DNA of 64,000 bases from CAJXVA01 sp963761755 (GCA_963761755.1 CAVXIC010000031.1:124001-188000); one strand, 5' to 3'; positions 48,593 to 57,562 are shown, numbered from the stretch's first letter. The notes: a model not told the origin generated them from the sequence alone. Translations and numbers: made by a program.

Positions 48593-50911
48593 TCAGCGCA
48601 GCGAGACGCCGGAGGCCGAGCAGCTGTAGCCCTCGTTGACGCCGTCGGCGGGGTTGCTGAGGATCAGGGGCGCGAGCGCTGCGCACAGCTCGGCCGTCGA
48701 GGTGCCGGCGACCACCAGCGTGGGGTCGTCGGCGGGATCGATGTCTCGGCTCGGGACGCCCGCCAGCATGAACTGCGGCGTGTTGGTGAGCATGCCTGCG
48801 AGGCGTCGCGCGGCCTGCTCCGCCGTGCCCGCACCCACGTCCGCGACGGTGTCGCCGAGGGAGACGCCCATCAGGCTCTCGAGCGCGGCGACCTCGGCGT
48901 CGGTGCGAATCGTCGGGTCGGTGACCATCCGATCCTTGACCGCCGCGGCCACGTCCCACATCTGGGCCTCCGGCGCGTCCGCTGCGACGTCGATCAGCTG
49001 GGTGATCCAGTCGTCCGCCGCGCAAGACGCGTCGAGCGGACCCGTGCAGTCGCCGTGCATGCCGGGGTCGACACCTTGGCCGAACTCGTTCTCGAGCCGG
49101 AGCATCACCAGCAGGTCGGTCCCCGAGAACCCCGAGTCGCTGTCGCTGAGGAATGCGCCCAGGTCTCGCAGGACGGAGGCATCGTCGGGCGCGGCGGAAC
49201 ACTGCACGTCGGGCATGTTGGCGCCGCAGCCCACGGCGGGGTTGAAGTAGCCGGGGATCTCGTCATCGGGCGGCCCAAAGACGTCGGCCCGGTTCCACCA
49301 CATCGCCCGCGAGATCGAGTCGAGCAGCACGCGGGCTCCGTAGCGGTGCACCGTGTCGCCGACCCCGTTGGCGCGCTTGGACGGGTCGCCGGACTCGCGG
49401 GAGAAGGGCTCGAAGACCGGGGCGAGGTGATACGGCGTGGACGCGCCGCAGGTGTCCGGAGGGGACTGGTTGAAGTACGGGTGCGTCGCCACGTCGGCGA
49501 TGAGGTGGCGCAGCGAGAACTCGTTTGCGACGAAGTCGTTGGTCAGGCCCTCGAGGATGTCCCGCTGATGCTCGTTGCGCGGGAACCCGTTGGCGACCTG
49601 CAGCGGGAACCCCAGCGCGTTCGTCCACATGCGGTTGGACATGTGCATGGCCATCAGGTATGCGCCCGCGGCCGCCGACTCGACGCTCTGGTCGTCCTCG
49701 ATGACCAACCCGTCGCTGCGAAGGGCGTCGAAGCCGGCCCGCATGTCGGCGTCCAGGGCGATCAGCGTGTCGTTGGGTGCGTGGTCTCCGAGCAAGAATC
49801 CGTCCCATCCCAGCAGCGACGCGTCGGGGGTGGGGTCGATGCCTCCGCAGGAGTAGCCGAAGCCGAACGGGGTGATGTTGCCGCCGGACAGACCACCCGA
49901 GGGCAGGGTCTCGGACTGACCTTCGGCGAACCCGTCGTAGCGGAAGATGCCGTAGGAGCGCTGCAGGGAAGCCTCGGCGGCGTCGGGGCCGTAGGCGCCC
50001 AGCTCGAGGTATCCCGGCACGGGGTAGTGGCGGTCGAAGGCTGGGTCGGGGTTGTCGGTGACCGCGTACTCGGCCCGGTGGCATTCGAGGCAGTCGGTGG
50101 TGCGGCCGAGCATGGTGGTCTCGAACAGCCGGCCGAAGTGGGCGACGCGCATCTCCTCGAGCTCTTCGTCGTCCACGTTGCCGGCGATGAAGGGCGCGGA
50201 CAAGCGTGCGAAGGTGTCGGCCCGCAGCAGCGGCGACATGTCGTCGAGTCGCAGCGCGCTGTAGGTGACGTCGGGCATCCAGAACAAGGGCCCGGGGTAC
50301 TGCGCGGTGACCGGGTTGTCGCGAATGAACGCGGCCAGGTCGGGGCTGTCCCCCTCGGTGCCCTGCAGGTCGTAGCAGACCTCGTTGCGTCGGTCGCCGG
50401 CCACGTTCACGCGCAGCTCCTCGTAGAGGTAGTCCTTGTAGCGTTCGAGGTAGTCGTCGCCGCGCAGCAGTCCCATCGCGACCGCGCGACGGCCATCGAT
50501 CCCACGTCCGTCGAGCTGCTCGATCATGCTGACGATCAGGCGAACCTCGCGAATGGACTCGGGCTTGCGTCCGTGGGCCAGCGGAATGAGCCGCTTGACG
50601 AACGCCTCGTCGCCGGCGTCACACAGCTCGAGGTCGACGCCGGGGCCGGGCGGTTCACCGTCATCGCTGCCCGGATTGGACCCGGAGTCGTCGTCGGTCG
50701 GGTCGCTGCTGCTGCCGTCGCCGGGCGTCGGGTCCGAGCCTGGTCCGGAGCCGGGGCCCGACTCGGTGCCGCCGGTAAAGCCGGAGTCCGAGTCCGTCAT
50801 GCTCGACGATGCAGCGGCGGCGTCGTCGCCACACCCAGTGGTGGCGGTGCCGGTACCGAGGATCAGCAGCGCGGTGAAGATGGCCGGAAGTCGAAGTTCG
50901 TGCGTGTTCAT
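48593..50911 (-). CDS. Large lipoprotein with c-type haem motif, DUF1549/DUF1592-like
   Basis: A 772-residue lipoprotein. The signal peptide ends in TATTGC (about residue 27). Then come SDSGFTGG and an Asp/Ser/Gly/Pro linker. The large domain is mostly helical with one CLECH haem motif (about residue 270), HMSNRMWTNALGFPL, and HQRDILEGLTNDFVANEFSLRHLIADVATHPYF. The last passage is typical of the planctomycete/myxobacterial proteins encoded beside DUF1501 genes (DUF1549/1553/1592 group). It is followed on the same mRNA by 47107-48561 and preceded 28 bases upstream by the DUF1501 gene, so a shared surface complex is likely. The function is unknown. Confidence 0.7.
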   Translation of the reverse strand: MNTHELRLPAIFTALLILGTGTATTGCGDDAAAASSSMTDSDSGFTGGTESGPGSGPGSDPTPGDGSSSDPTDDDSGSNPGSDDGEPPGPGVDLELCDAGDEAFVKRLIPLAHGRKPESIREVRLIVSMIEQLDGRGIDGRRAVAMGLLRGDDYLERYKDYLYEELRVNVAGDRRNEVCYDLQGTEGDSPDLAAFIRDNPVTAQYPGPLFWMPDVTYSALRLDDMSPLLRADTFARLSAPFIAGNVDDEELEEMRVAHFGRLFETTMLGRTTDCLECHRAEYAVTDNPDPAFDRHYPVPGYLELGAYGPDAAEASLQRSYGIFRYDGFAEGQSETLPSGGLSGGNITPFGFGYSCGGIDPTPDASLLGWDGFLLGDHAPNDTLIALDADMRAGFDALRSDGLVIEDDQSVESAAAGAYLMAMHMSNRMWTNALGFPLQVANGFPRNEHQRDILEGLTNDFVANEFSLRHLIADVATHPYFNQSPPDTCGASTPYHLAPVFEPFSRESGDPSKRANGVGDTVHRYGARVLLDSISRAMWWNRADVFGPPDDEIPGYFNPAVGCGANMPDVQCSAAPDDASVLRDLGAFLSDSDSGFSGTDLLVMLRLENEFGQGVDPGMHGDCTGPLDASCAADDWITQLIDVAADAPEAQMWDVAAAVKDRMVTDPTIRTDAEVAALESLMGVSLGDTVADVGAGTAEQAARRLAGMLTNTPQFMLAGVPSRDIDPADDPTLVVAGTSTAELCAALAPLILSNPADGVNEGYSCSASGVSLR

Positions 50912-50938
50912 GGTCGGTACCTCGCGTGCCAGATGGGC

Positions 50939-52522
50939 TCAGACCTCGACGCCGAGGAAGGTGTCGCGGATGGCGACCGCCGCCTCGGCTTCGTCGAGGA
51001 AGCCGCCATCGGAGACGTTGTAGGACTGGGAGGAGAACGGGTAGATGCCCATCGCCTGGAGGATCATCATGCGGCTCTGGGCGGCGCTGACCGAGGTGGT
51101 CGCGTAGCCGTTGGTCTCGCTGATCTCTCCGTAGACCGAAGCCTGCGTCATCGGACCGCCGATGAACACCTGGGCGTAGCCCCACGGGTTGTGGTCGGTC
51201 CCGGTGCTGTTGCCCTGCTGAACCGGCTGGCGCCCGAACTCGGTGTTGATGACGACCATGTGTTCGTCGAGGTTGATGCGGTTGTCGTCGCCAGGTCGCG
51301 GGTTGGCCGGATCGACGATGTTGTCCAGGAGCGCCGAGAACGTGTGCGTCAGGTTGGTGGCGTTGTACCGGATGCTCTGGCTGTGCACGTCGTGGCCCCC
51401 GGTGGGGCGCGGCTGCAGGCCCGCGTCGATCCACAGCACGTAGCGGGCCGCGTTCTGCTGCCGCGTGAGCAGGTTGGTCGCCAAGCGGGCCTGCATGGCC
51501 GGCATGTCCTCGACCTGGCCGGTGTTGGTCTGGCACAGCTGCGCCGGCGGGGTGATCGGGTTGAACAGCCCAGGGCTGAGGATGTCGGTCAACACCGGCG
51601 CGTTCTCGCGGGCGAACACGGAGAAGTCGTAGTTGCTCCGCTCCGCCGAGCGTGCTGCGGTGCTGTGCCCGTAGCTCTTGAGGCGGGCGGCGTACTCGGC
51701 TCGGTAGAAGGCGATCGCGTCATCGAAGGCGGCCGGGTTGTCGATCGCCGACCGGGACAGGAGGTTGGTGAGCTCCGAGTTGGCCTCGACCGAGACGACC
51801 AGCGGCTTTGCCGAGCCGGGGTGGGCGCCGACCGACGACGCCGCGACCGCGTTGAACGGCTTGTAGCCGGCGGGGTAGAGCACGTAGGAGTAGGGCGCCG
51901 GGCGGATGCCGCCGCCGGCTTCCTCGTTCTCGGAGAAGTAGCGCTGGATGGCGGTGCCCAGGCCGGCCATCCGTGGGTTGCCCAGCCCCAGGCCCGTGAA
52001 CGACTTGGGGTTGGCGCCCTCGTGGGCGACCTGGTCGTGCGCGGTGACGACGACCCGCATGCGCGCCATGACGTCGGGCCGGCTCCAAAACGGCCAGGTC
52101 CACGGCCCCAGGTGGATCTCGTTGCCGCCGAAGTCGGTGACCTCCAGCGAGCGGGTCATCGACGCGAAACCGGTCTGACACGACTCCCAGCGCCCCTGCA
52201 GGGTGTCGATGGCCTGGCGTCCTTCGGAGGCGGGCGCGTCCTCGTCGAACACCCACATGAAGCGGTAGTCGTCCTGTCCGAACTCGGGGACCGTATAGAA
52301 GGTGTCGAAGCAGCTGAGCCCACCGTTGACGTGAAGCTCCAGCACGCCGCGCGGCTGCAGCTCGGTGGGCAAGAACGCCGCGGCCTTGGCCTTGTCGTCC
52401 ATCGGCCATGCGCCCCAGCCAGCCGCCTGCGCGCCGCGGGGGTACTTGAGGATGGAGAACACGCCTGCGCCACCGACAGCGGTGGCCGAGGCAGCGGATT
52501 GGATGAAGGTTCTGCGCTTCAT
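50939..52522 (-). CDS. DUF1501 family Tat-exported protein
   Basis: A 527-residue protein with an N-terminal twin-arginine signal, MKRRTFIQSAAS. The DUF1501 fold (alkaline phosphatase/sulfatase-like) shows LELHVNGGLSCFDTFY, GGHDVHSQSI (metal His), HMVVINTEFGRQP and GTDHNPWGYAQVFIGGPM. These are the family's metal-binding Asp/His stations. Substrates are unknown. In this operon it sits between a small lipoprotein (52557) and the haem lipoprotein (48593), an arrangement common in planctomycetes and myxobacteria. Confidence 0.9.
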   Translation of the reverse strand: MKRRTFIQSAASATAVGGAGVFSILKYPRGAQAAGWGAWPMDDKAKAAAFLPTELQPRGVLELHVNGGLSCFDTFYTVPEFGQDDYRFMWVFDEDAPASEGRQAIDTLQGRWESCQTGFASMTRSLEVTDFGGNEIHLGPWTWPFWSRPDVMARMRVVVTAHDQVAHEGANPKSFTGLGLGNPRMAGLGTAIQRYFSENEEAGGGIRPAPYSYVLYPAGYKPFNAVAASSVGAHPGSAKPLVVSVEANSELTNLLSRSAIDNPAAFDDAIAFYRAEYAARLKSYGHSTAARSAERSNYDFSVFARENAPVLTDILSPGLFNPITPPAQLCQTNTGQVEDMPAMQARLATNLLTRQQNAARYVLWIDAGLQPRPTGGHDVHSQSIRYNATNLTHTFSALLDNIVDPANPRPGDDNRINLDEHMVVINTEFGRQPVQQGNSTGTDHNPWGYAQVFIGGPMTQASVYGEISETNGYATTSVSAAQSRMMILQAMGIYPFSSQSYNVSDGGFLDEAEAAVAIRDTFLGVEV

Positions 52523-52556
52523 GGAAAGGACGTCCGGGGCGGGCGGCTTTGCAAGA

Positions 52557-53699
52557 CTAGTAGAGTTCGATGTACGCCCACTGGGCGTAGCTGGACAGGA
52601 CGCGAACCACCCCGTCGGTGAACGGTACCTCTTCGAGATGCTCGCGGGAGACGATGAGGGTGGCCGGGCCCGCGGTGAGGGCCTCGAGCGCGTCGGCCGG
52701 TACGGTATAGGCGCCGTCGTCCTCGGCGTGCACGGTGAACATGCGCCCGAACATGTCGAACACTCGAATCACCAGGCGGGTGTCCGCGCCGGCCTCGCCG
52801 GTCCACGTGATCTCGAGGTCCTCGTCGATGGGGACCTGCAGGCCAAAGGACGTGACGTCGGGCGCCGTGACCTCGAGCGCGTCCGGGGTGTGCACTTGGC
52901 CGACGAGCGCGTTGGTCTCGAAGAGCTCGCCCCCGTACAGCACGATGTCGTACGCGGTCATCGGCGACCAGGTCGCGGCGTCGGGGGCGCAGCCCTCGGG
53001 CTGGTTGGGCGAGGTCGTCGCCGCGTAGATCGGGTAGTTGGGCACCATCTGGTCGCTGCCCGGAGGGAACTCCACCTCTGGCGTGCCTCCGTAGTAGAGC
53101 AGACACGCGGAGGCTTCGGCCTCGTCGGTGCGAAGCTTCATGCCGTTGCCCGCCAGCAGCCACTGGGTGGGCCCGCCCCACTCGAACGTGGGCGGCACGG
53201 CGTTGCTCTGGAGCGTGTCGGTCTCGGCGGGAGGCGCCGGCCACTGCTTGGCCAGGCCGAAGACACCGAAGAAGTCTTCGACCCCCTCGAGGTCGTCGTC
53301 GACGTCCCGCCACGCGCCCGCCATGCCCAGCAGCGGCTCGGGGTTGGCGGCGTCGGCGGCGTAGAGCGTGAAGCTCAGCGTGCCGCGCAGGTCGCCTTCG
53401 CCCAACGTGTCGTATCCCGAGCTCTGGGTGTCACTTGCGCCGGTCGGGTCCCCCGTGGAGGGGCCGGTGCTCGCAGCGGAGCCGGTCGAGCTGGGCATCG
53501 TCTCGGTCCCGTCGTTCGTGCCGCTGCCGCCGGTGAATCCCGAGTCGGGGCCGTCCGTTTCCGAACCCGAGGCCCCGCTCGCATCGCCGTCACAACCGAC
53601 AAGCAGGAGCGGCAAGGCCAGCGCGAGGACGGAAACGACGCCAGTGCACCGGTACGAGGATCCGGTGCATCGGTAGGAGGATATTGAAAGCCGCTGCAT
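52557..53699 (-). CDS. Lipoprotein with duplicated N-terminal heptapeptide
   Basis: A 380-residue lipoprotein heading the DUF1501 operon. Before the hydrophobic core of the signal peptide it has SSYRCTG twice in a row, a 21-base DNA duplication. The lipobox is LLLVGC (about residue 36). PDSGFTGG and a Ser/Thr/Gly/Asp linker follow. The rest is beta-rich (GTLSFTLYAADAANPEPLLG, LEITWTGEAGADTRLVIRVF) and ends in SSYAQWAYIELY. No known domain is recognised. The shared SGFTGG motif and the operon link it to the haem lipoprotein. Confidence 0.65.
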   Translation of the reverse strand: MQRLSISSYRCTGSSYRCTGVVSVLALALPLLLVGCDGDASGASGSETDGPDSGFTGGSGTNDGTETMPSSTGSAASTGPSTGDPTGASDTQSSGYDTLGEGDLRGTLSFTLYAADAANPEPLLGMAGAWRDVDDDLEGVEDFFGVFGLAKQWPAPPAETDTLQSNAVPPTFEWGGPTQWLLAGNGMKLRTDEAEASACLLYYGGTPEVEFPPGSDQMVPNYPIYAATTSPNQPEGCAPDAATWSPMTAYDIVLYGGELFETNALVGQVHTPDALEVTAPDVTSFGLQVPIDEDLEITWTGEAGADTRLVIRVFDMFGRMFTVHAEDDGAYTVPADALEALTAGPATLIVSREHLEEVPFTDGVVRVLSSYAQWAYIELY

Positions 53700-53833
53700 G
53701 GCAGTGAAGGCGGCGGGGGTACGAGGTCGTCCCCGACGTCCCACCACACCGCCAGTGTGGGCGTGCAAAACGTGTATTTCAACCCGCACACCCGGCATGG
53801 GAGGCAGGGGTGGAGCTGCTCGAAATCGAGCGC

Positions 53834-54631
53834 CTACCGAGCGAAGCGCTGGAAACGCCATCGGCCTGATCGCTCGGTTTGTTCCGAGGGGCCGCCAGCG
53901 GCGCGCAGATCCGCAGGGACGCCGGCCTGGTCGAACAACACGTCCCCGCGGAGCGCTGGGGCCAGCTGGGGCTCGAGATACTCCGAGAGCCACAGCTCGT
54001 CGATGGCCAGCGGGTCAGCGTAGAGCGCGCGCGCAGTGCTCGGCCCGGCCTCGATCGCGATGGTGGTGGCGCCGATCGACCGCGCCCACGCGATCGCGGC
54101 GTGAGGCCCCGGCGATTTCAGGCCAATCACGCGCGTCTCCGATCCGAGGCGCGATCGCACCGCGCATGACGCGTTGTCCGAGGTCAGCACCACTGGCCGC
54201 GCCCACCCGTGCAGGGCGGGATGCTCCGGGTCGAGGTCTCGGCCCGAGGTGAGGATCGCGACCACCGGCGCCGCGGTCCGGCCCATGATTTCCGCTCGCC
54301 AGCGCTGCATCGCCTCGTCCCACTGGGTGGGCAGCGAATATGCGAGCTCGGGTTCGTCCCGCAGGATCTTGCCGGTCGTCACGATGACGTCCGCGCGGGC
54401 GCGGGCGAGGTTGAGCAAGAAGAAGTCGGTCTCGCTCTTGGGGCTGTCCTCGGTGATGCGGATGACCCGTCGCGCGGCGGGCTGCTGATCACACCCCCGC
54501 TCCCCATCGCACCCCCCGTCGCACCCCCCGTCGCACCAGGTGGCGACGACGTGCAGCACGCCCGCCGCGGCCGGGAGCGACCGCACGCCCCACAGCGCCC
54601 TCAGGCGCGTCTGGATGCGTTCACAGTCCAC
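53834..54631 (-). CDS. RibD C-terminal (dihydrofolate-reductase-like) domain protein
   Basis: A protein of about 265 residues in which the C-terminal 210 resemble the RibD-C reductase fold: DFFLLNLARARADVIVTTGKILRDEPEL, then a variable loop, WARSIGATTIAIEAGPSTARAL and IDELWLSEYLEP. Family members reduce pyrimidine intermediates of riboflavin or related pterins with NADPH. The N-terminus has a CDGGCDGGCDGE repeat encoded by tandem DNA units near 54500-54540. GTG 54631 (or 54637) overlaps the end of the lipase gene by 11 to 17 bases. No riboflavin genes are nearby. Confidence 0.75.
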   Translation of the reverse strand: MDCERIQTRLRALWGVRSLPAAAGVLHVVATWCDGGCDGGCDGERGCDQQPAARRVIRITEDSPKSETDFFLLNLARARADVIVTTGKILRDEPELAYSLPTQWDEAMQRWRAEIMGRTAAPVVAILTSGRDLDPEHPALHGWARPVVLTSDNASCAVRSRLGSETRVIGLKSPGPHAAIAWARSIGATTIAIEAGPSTARALYADPLAIDELWLSEYLEPQLAPALRGDVLFDQAGVPADLRAAGGPSEQTERSGRWRFQRFAR

Positions 54632-55763
54632 GTGCACGCAGGTAGCCGACCAGGTTTCGGTACAAGACGCGGTGATCGAAGGCGTTGGATCCCCCAGGCG
54701 CGTCGCCGAAGAGGTGGCCGATCTGATCGACGTGATCGGCCGGGATGCAGCCGAGAAAGGTGCCCCACTTGGCGTCCTCGACCCGGACCAAGCCATCGTT
54801 GGGAATCGAGCTGAGCAGGCCTCCGTCCACGATCGCCTCCGATGCTGCGAACAGCGGATCGATCGGGTCGCGCACCCCGTCCCAGTTGGCGATGAAGGGC
54901 GGCGCGTCGTCGCTTGCGCAGAGCTCGGTGGCGAGCGTGTCGTCGGAGCGGCCGGCGATCGAGGCGTACTCGACCCCCGGGGCGTCGGGGTAGGTCTCGT
55001 TGAACACGGCGATGCCGTCGCTGGAGAACTGCGCCATCGATGCGACCAGCGAGGTGTTGCCGTCGATCGTGCCCCACAGCGGACCGCCGAACAGCTGCAC
55101 GAGGACGTCGACGACCGCGCCCCCGGGGATCAGCAGGGCGTAGTCGGCGATCGGCGACCCTTGGTGCGGCGTCGCCACGGTGGTGACCGACGCGACGAGG
55201 TCGGGCCGCTCGTGCGCGACCACGCGCGCATCGAGGCCGCCTTGGCTGTGCCCGATGATGTTGACCTTCTGCGCGCCGGTCTCGTCGAGGATGGCTTCCA
55301 CCGCGTCCAGCAGCTGCAGGCCGCGGGTCGTCGAGTCGTTGAAGGGATCGACGGCGGGCGTGAAGACCAGCGTCTCGCCGATCTCGGACAGATCGTCGCG
55401 GACGCCCCAGAAGTAGTCGGAGAAGCCGGCGCCGGCGAAGTCCTCGAATCCGAAGAAGCCGTGCGCGAGCACGATGGGGTACGGTCCGGTGACCGACGCT
55501 CCGGTGCTCGAGGTCGAGGGATCCGCGGAGGACGAGCCATCCGCGGGGGTCCCCGTGCTGCCGGTCGCTGCGGGCGACGTGGTGCCCGCGCTCCCCTCGG
55601 CTGCATCGGCGGTCCCCATCGAGTCTCCCGGACCGACGCTCGGGCTGGAGGACGACCCCGCGACGCTGCTGCTGCCGCCGTCGGTGTCACCGGCGACCGT
55701 CTCGAAACCGCCGCATCCGGCGCTCAGGACGAGGAGCCAGGCCCACCGAATCTGTCCACCCAT
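54621..55763 (-). CDS. Secreted alpha/beta-hydrolase lipase (lipoprotein)
   Basis: A 380-residue lipoprotein: lipobox VLSAGC (about residue 17), a Ser/Gly/Thr linker to about 90, then a triacylglycerol-lipase-like domain. VLAHGFFGF is the oxyanion motif, IIGHSQGGLDAR holds the nucleophile Ser, and DPIDPLF and DHVDQIGHLF offer the Asp and His. ATPHQGSP is typical of Pseudomonas/Burkholderia-type lipases; no Lif foldase gene is adjacent. Probably an exported esterase for prey or environmental lipids. It overlaps the RibD-C gene at its end. Confidence 0.85.
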   Translation of the reverse strand: MGGQIRWAWLLVLSAGCGGFETVAGDTDGGSSSVAGSSSSPSVGPGDSMGTADAAEGSAGTTSPAATGSTGTPADGSSSADPSTSSTGASVTGPYPIVLAHGFFGFEDFAGAGFSDYFWGVRDDLSEIGETLVFTPAVDPFNDSTTRGLQLLDAVEAILDETGAQKVNIIGHSQGGLDARVVAHERPDLVASVTTVATPHQGSPIADYALLIPGGAVVDVLVQLFGGPLWGTIDGNTSLVASMAQFSSDGIAVFNETYPDAPGVEYASIAGRSDDTLATELCASDDAPPFIANWDGVRDPIDPLFAASEAIVDGGLLSSIPNDGLVRVEDAKWGTFLGCIPADHVDQIGHLFGDAPGGSNAFDHRVLYRNLVGYLRARGL

Positions 55764-55820
55764 GCGCTGCAGGATCGGACGGCCGGCGCCCGTCGTCAAC
55801 GCCGCGACGTCTGGACGGGG

Positions 55821-55826
55821 TATGCT
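55821..55826 (+). promoter_or_regulatory. TAnnnT -10-like element before 55834 start
   Basis: TATGCT ends 7 bases before GTG 55834 and contains the alternative ATG 55822. Confidence 0.5.
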
Positions 55827-55833
55827 CCCGGCC

Positions 55834-57555
55834 GTGGATCGACAGCCACCGCGCGCCACCTCCAACGCGATCGACCTCTACATTCGCACCTACTACTCCC
55901 TGCTGCGCAGCTCGGGGGAGGTGCGAGTTCGCGCGCTGGAGGAGTCCCACATCTTCAGCGAGTCGAGCCTGCATCCGGGGGCCAAGGACGACAAGCCGGA
56001 CATCGCCGCCTTCGCCTACGCGTCGGGCCGTCTGCCGGGGTGCATGCACGCGGTCAAGCGCATGATCCTCGGGCAGTCCAGCGAGCAGTTCGGAGCCCAC
56101 GGCATCGACGTGCACGACTGGGAGGTCGTCACCGCGCGGGGTCGGCGGCGCCCCAACCGGTGGAGCGGGGGCGACACGCTGGCCGTCTACATCACCTCCG
56201 CGACGGACATCGACGACCTCGTTCCCATCGTCACCGCGTACCAGCTGGAGTGGAACAACATGCATCGCGCCCTGAACTTGGGGCCGCTGGGCAAGAAGCT
56301 GATCGCGAAGAAGCTGCCCGATGACGGGGTGCTCGACGAGCTGCTCGCCGATGCCTTGGGCCTCGAGCTGCACGAGGTCAGCAAGCTCCGTCCCGCGCTG
56401 GGCCCCAACCCGCTGGACATGCTCGCCGCGATCGCCCGCCGGGAGCAGGACCTGTCGATCCGCCTGCTGGCAGGCACCCTGCTCGAGTATCGTCGCGCCA
56501 CCCAGCGATGGTGGCTGGGCATCGAGTCGGCCTACCACAAGGCGGACACGCCGCCCCGACCGGTGTACTTCGTCTCGTCCAACACCCACGTGCTCGTCAA
56601 CCTCATGGGGGGCTACGCCAGGACCCACCGCGACAAGATCTTCGAGTTCGCCCGTGAGGCGAACCCCGAGGACCTCGCCGACGACGTCACACGGGCGGTC
56701 GCGCAGGGCGACGAGGACGAGCTCAACAACCTCAGCTACTACCTGCTGCGACAGTACTTGCACGCCACCCCGCAGACCCAAGATGCCCGCACCCTCGACG
56801 TGCAGGCGTGGGACCGGACCTGCGGGCTCTCTACGCTGACCTCGCCGGGGCAGCTCGACGTCAACGCGCAGCTGGTCGAGCTCTCCAAGCTGCGCCCCGA
56901 GTGCCTCGACCCTCGCGTTCGCGTTCCGGGCCTGGAGGCCCTGACGAACTCGGACGCGGTGATCATCAACATCGACTATCCGCTGGGGATGGCGGCGTAT
57001 CACCACCTCACCCAGCTGGCCCAAGGGGTCTCGGAGATCCGCGGCATCTACGTCATGGGCAAGGCGGCCACCCTCAACGGACGGGTGGGCGACGTCATGC
57101 TCTCGACGGTCGCCTACGACGAGCACTCCGAGAACACCTACCTGTTCCGCAACTGCTTCGTCGCCGAGGACATCGCGCCCTACGTGCACGGCACGGTGCT
57201 CGACAACCAAAAAGCGCTCACGGTTCGGGGCGCATTCCTGCAGAACCACGAATACATGAGCGTGTTCTACCGCGAGGGCTACACGGTGCTCGAGATGGAG
57301 GCCGGACCCTACCTCTCGGCCATCTACGAGATGGTCTACCCCAAGCGGCATCCCAAGAACGAGGTCGTGCACCTGAGCAACCTGCTGCCGTTCGACTTCG
57401 GGCTCATCCACTACGGCTCCGACACGCCCTACTCCAAGCGACAGAGCCTGCTGAGCAAGAGCCTGTCGTACTTCGGCATGGACAGCACCTACGGCGCCGC
57501 GGTGGCGATCGTGCGGCGCATCCTCCAGCAGGAGATCGAACGCATGAACGGCTGA
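55834..57555 (+). CDS. DUF6909-like protein with nucleoside-phosphorylase-like C-terminal half
   Basis: A 573-residue soluble protein. The N-terminal half has AFAYASGRLPGCMHAVKRMI, HGIDVHDWEVV and DIDDLVPIVTAYQLEWNNMH, a pattern I associate with the DUF6909 family (from memory, not searched). The C-terminal half resembles the purine/uridine phosphorylase fold: IYVMGKAATLNGRVGDVMLST, then VLEMEAGPYLSAIYEM where phosphorylases have a conserved MEA segment. The protein may act on a nucleoside or nucleotide-like metabolite, but no reaction is established. GTG 55834 is favoured by the TATGCT hexamer. Confidence 0.7.
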   Translation: MDRQPPRATSNAIDLYIRTYYSLLRSSGEVRVRALEESHIFSESSLHPGAKDDKPDIAAFAYASGRLPGCMHAVKRMILGQSSEQFGAHGIDVHDWEVVTARGRRRPNRWSGGDTLAVYITSATDIDDLVPIVTAYQLEWNNMHRALNLGPLGKKLIAKKLPDDGVLDELLADALGLELHEVSKLRPALGPNPLDMLAAIARREQDLSIRLLAGTLLEYRRATQRWWLGIESAYHKADTPPRPVYFVSSNTHVLVNLMGGYARTHRDKIFEFAREANPEDLADDVTRAVAQGDEDELNNLSYYLLRQYLHATPQTQDARTLDVQAWDRTCGLSTLTSPGQLDVNAQLVELSKLRPECLDPRVRVPGLEALTNSDAVIINIDYPLGMAAYHHLTQLAQGVSEIRGIYVMGKAATLNGRVGDVMLSTVAYDEHSENTYLFRNCFVAEDIAPYVHGTVLDNQKALTVRGAFLQNHEYMSVFYREGYTVLEMEAGPYLSAIYEMVYPKRHPKNEVVHLSNLLPFDFGLIHYGSDTPYSKRQSLLSKSLSYFGMDSTYGAAVAIVRRILQQEIERMNG

Positions 57556-57562
57556 GCGTCGC

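Noticed and set aside
48308..52621. A 1437-codon open frame on the plus strand across the DUF1501 operon
   Set aside because: It is exactly antisense to three well-supported genes, is rich in Arg/Gly/Val and has no domain. Long antisense frames are expected in DNA of this GC content.
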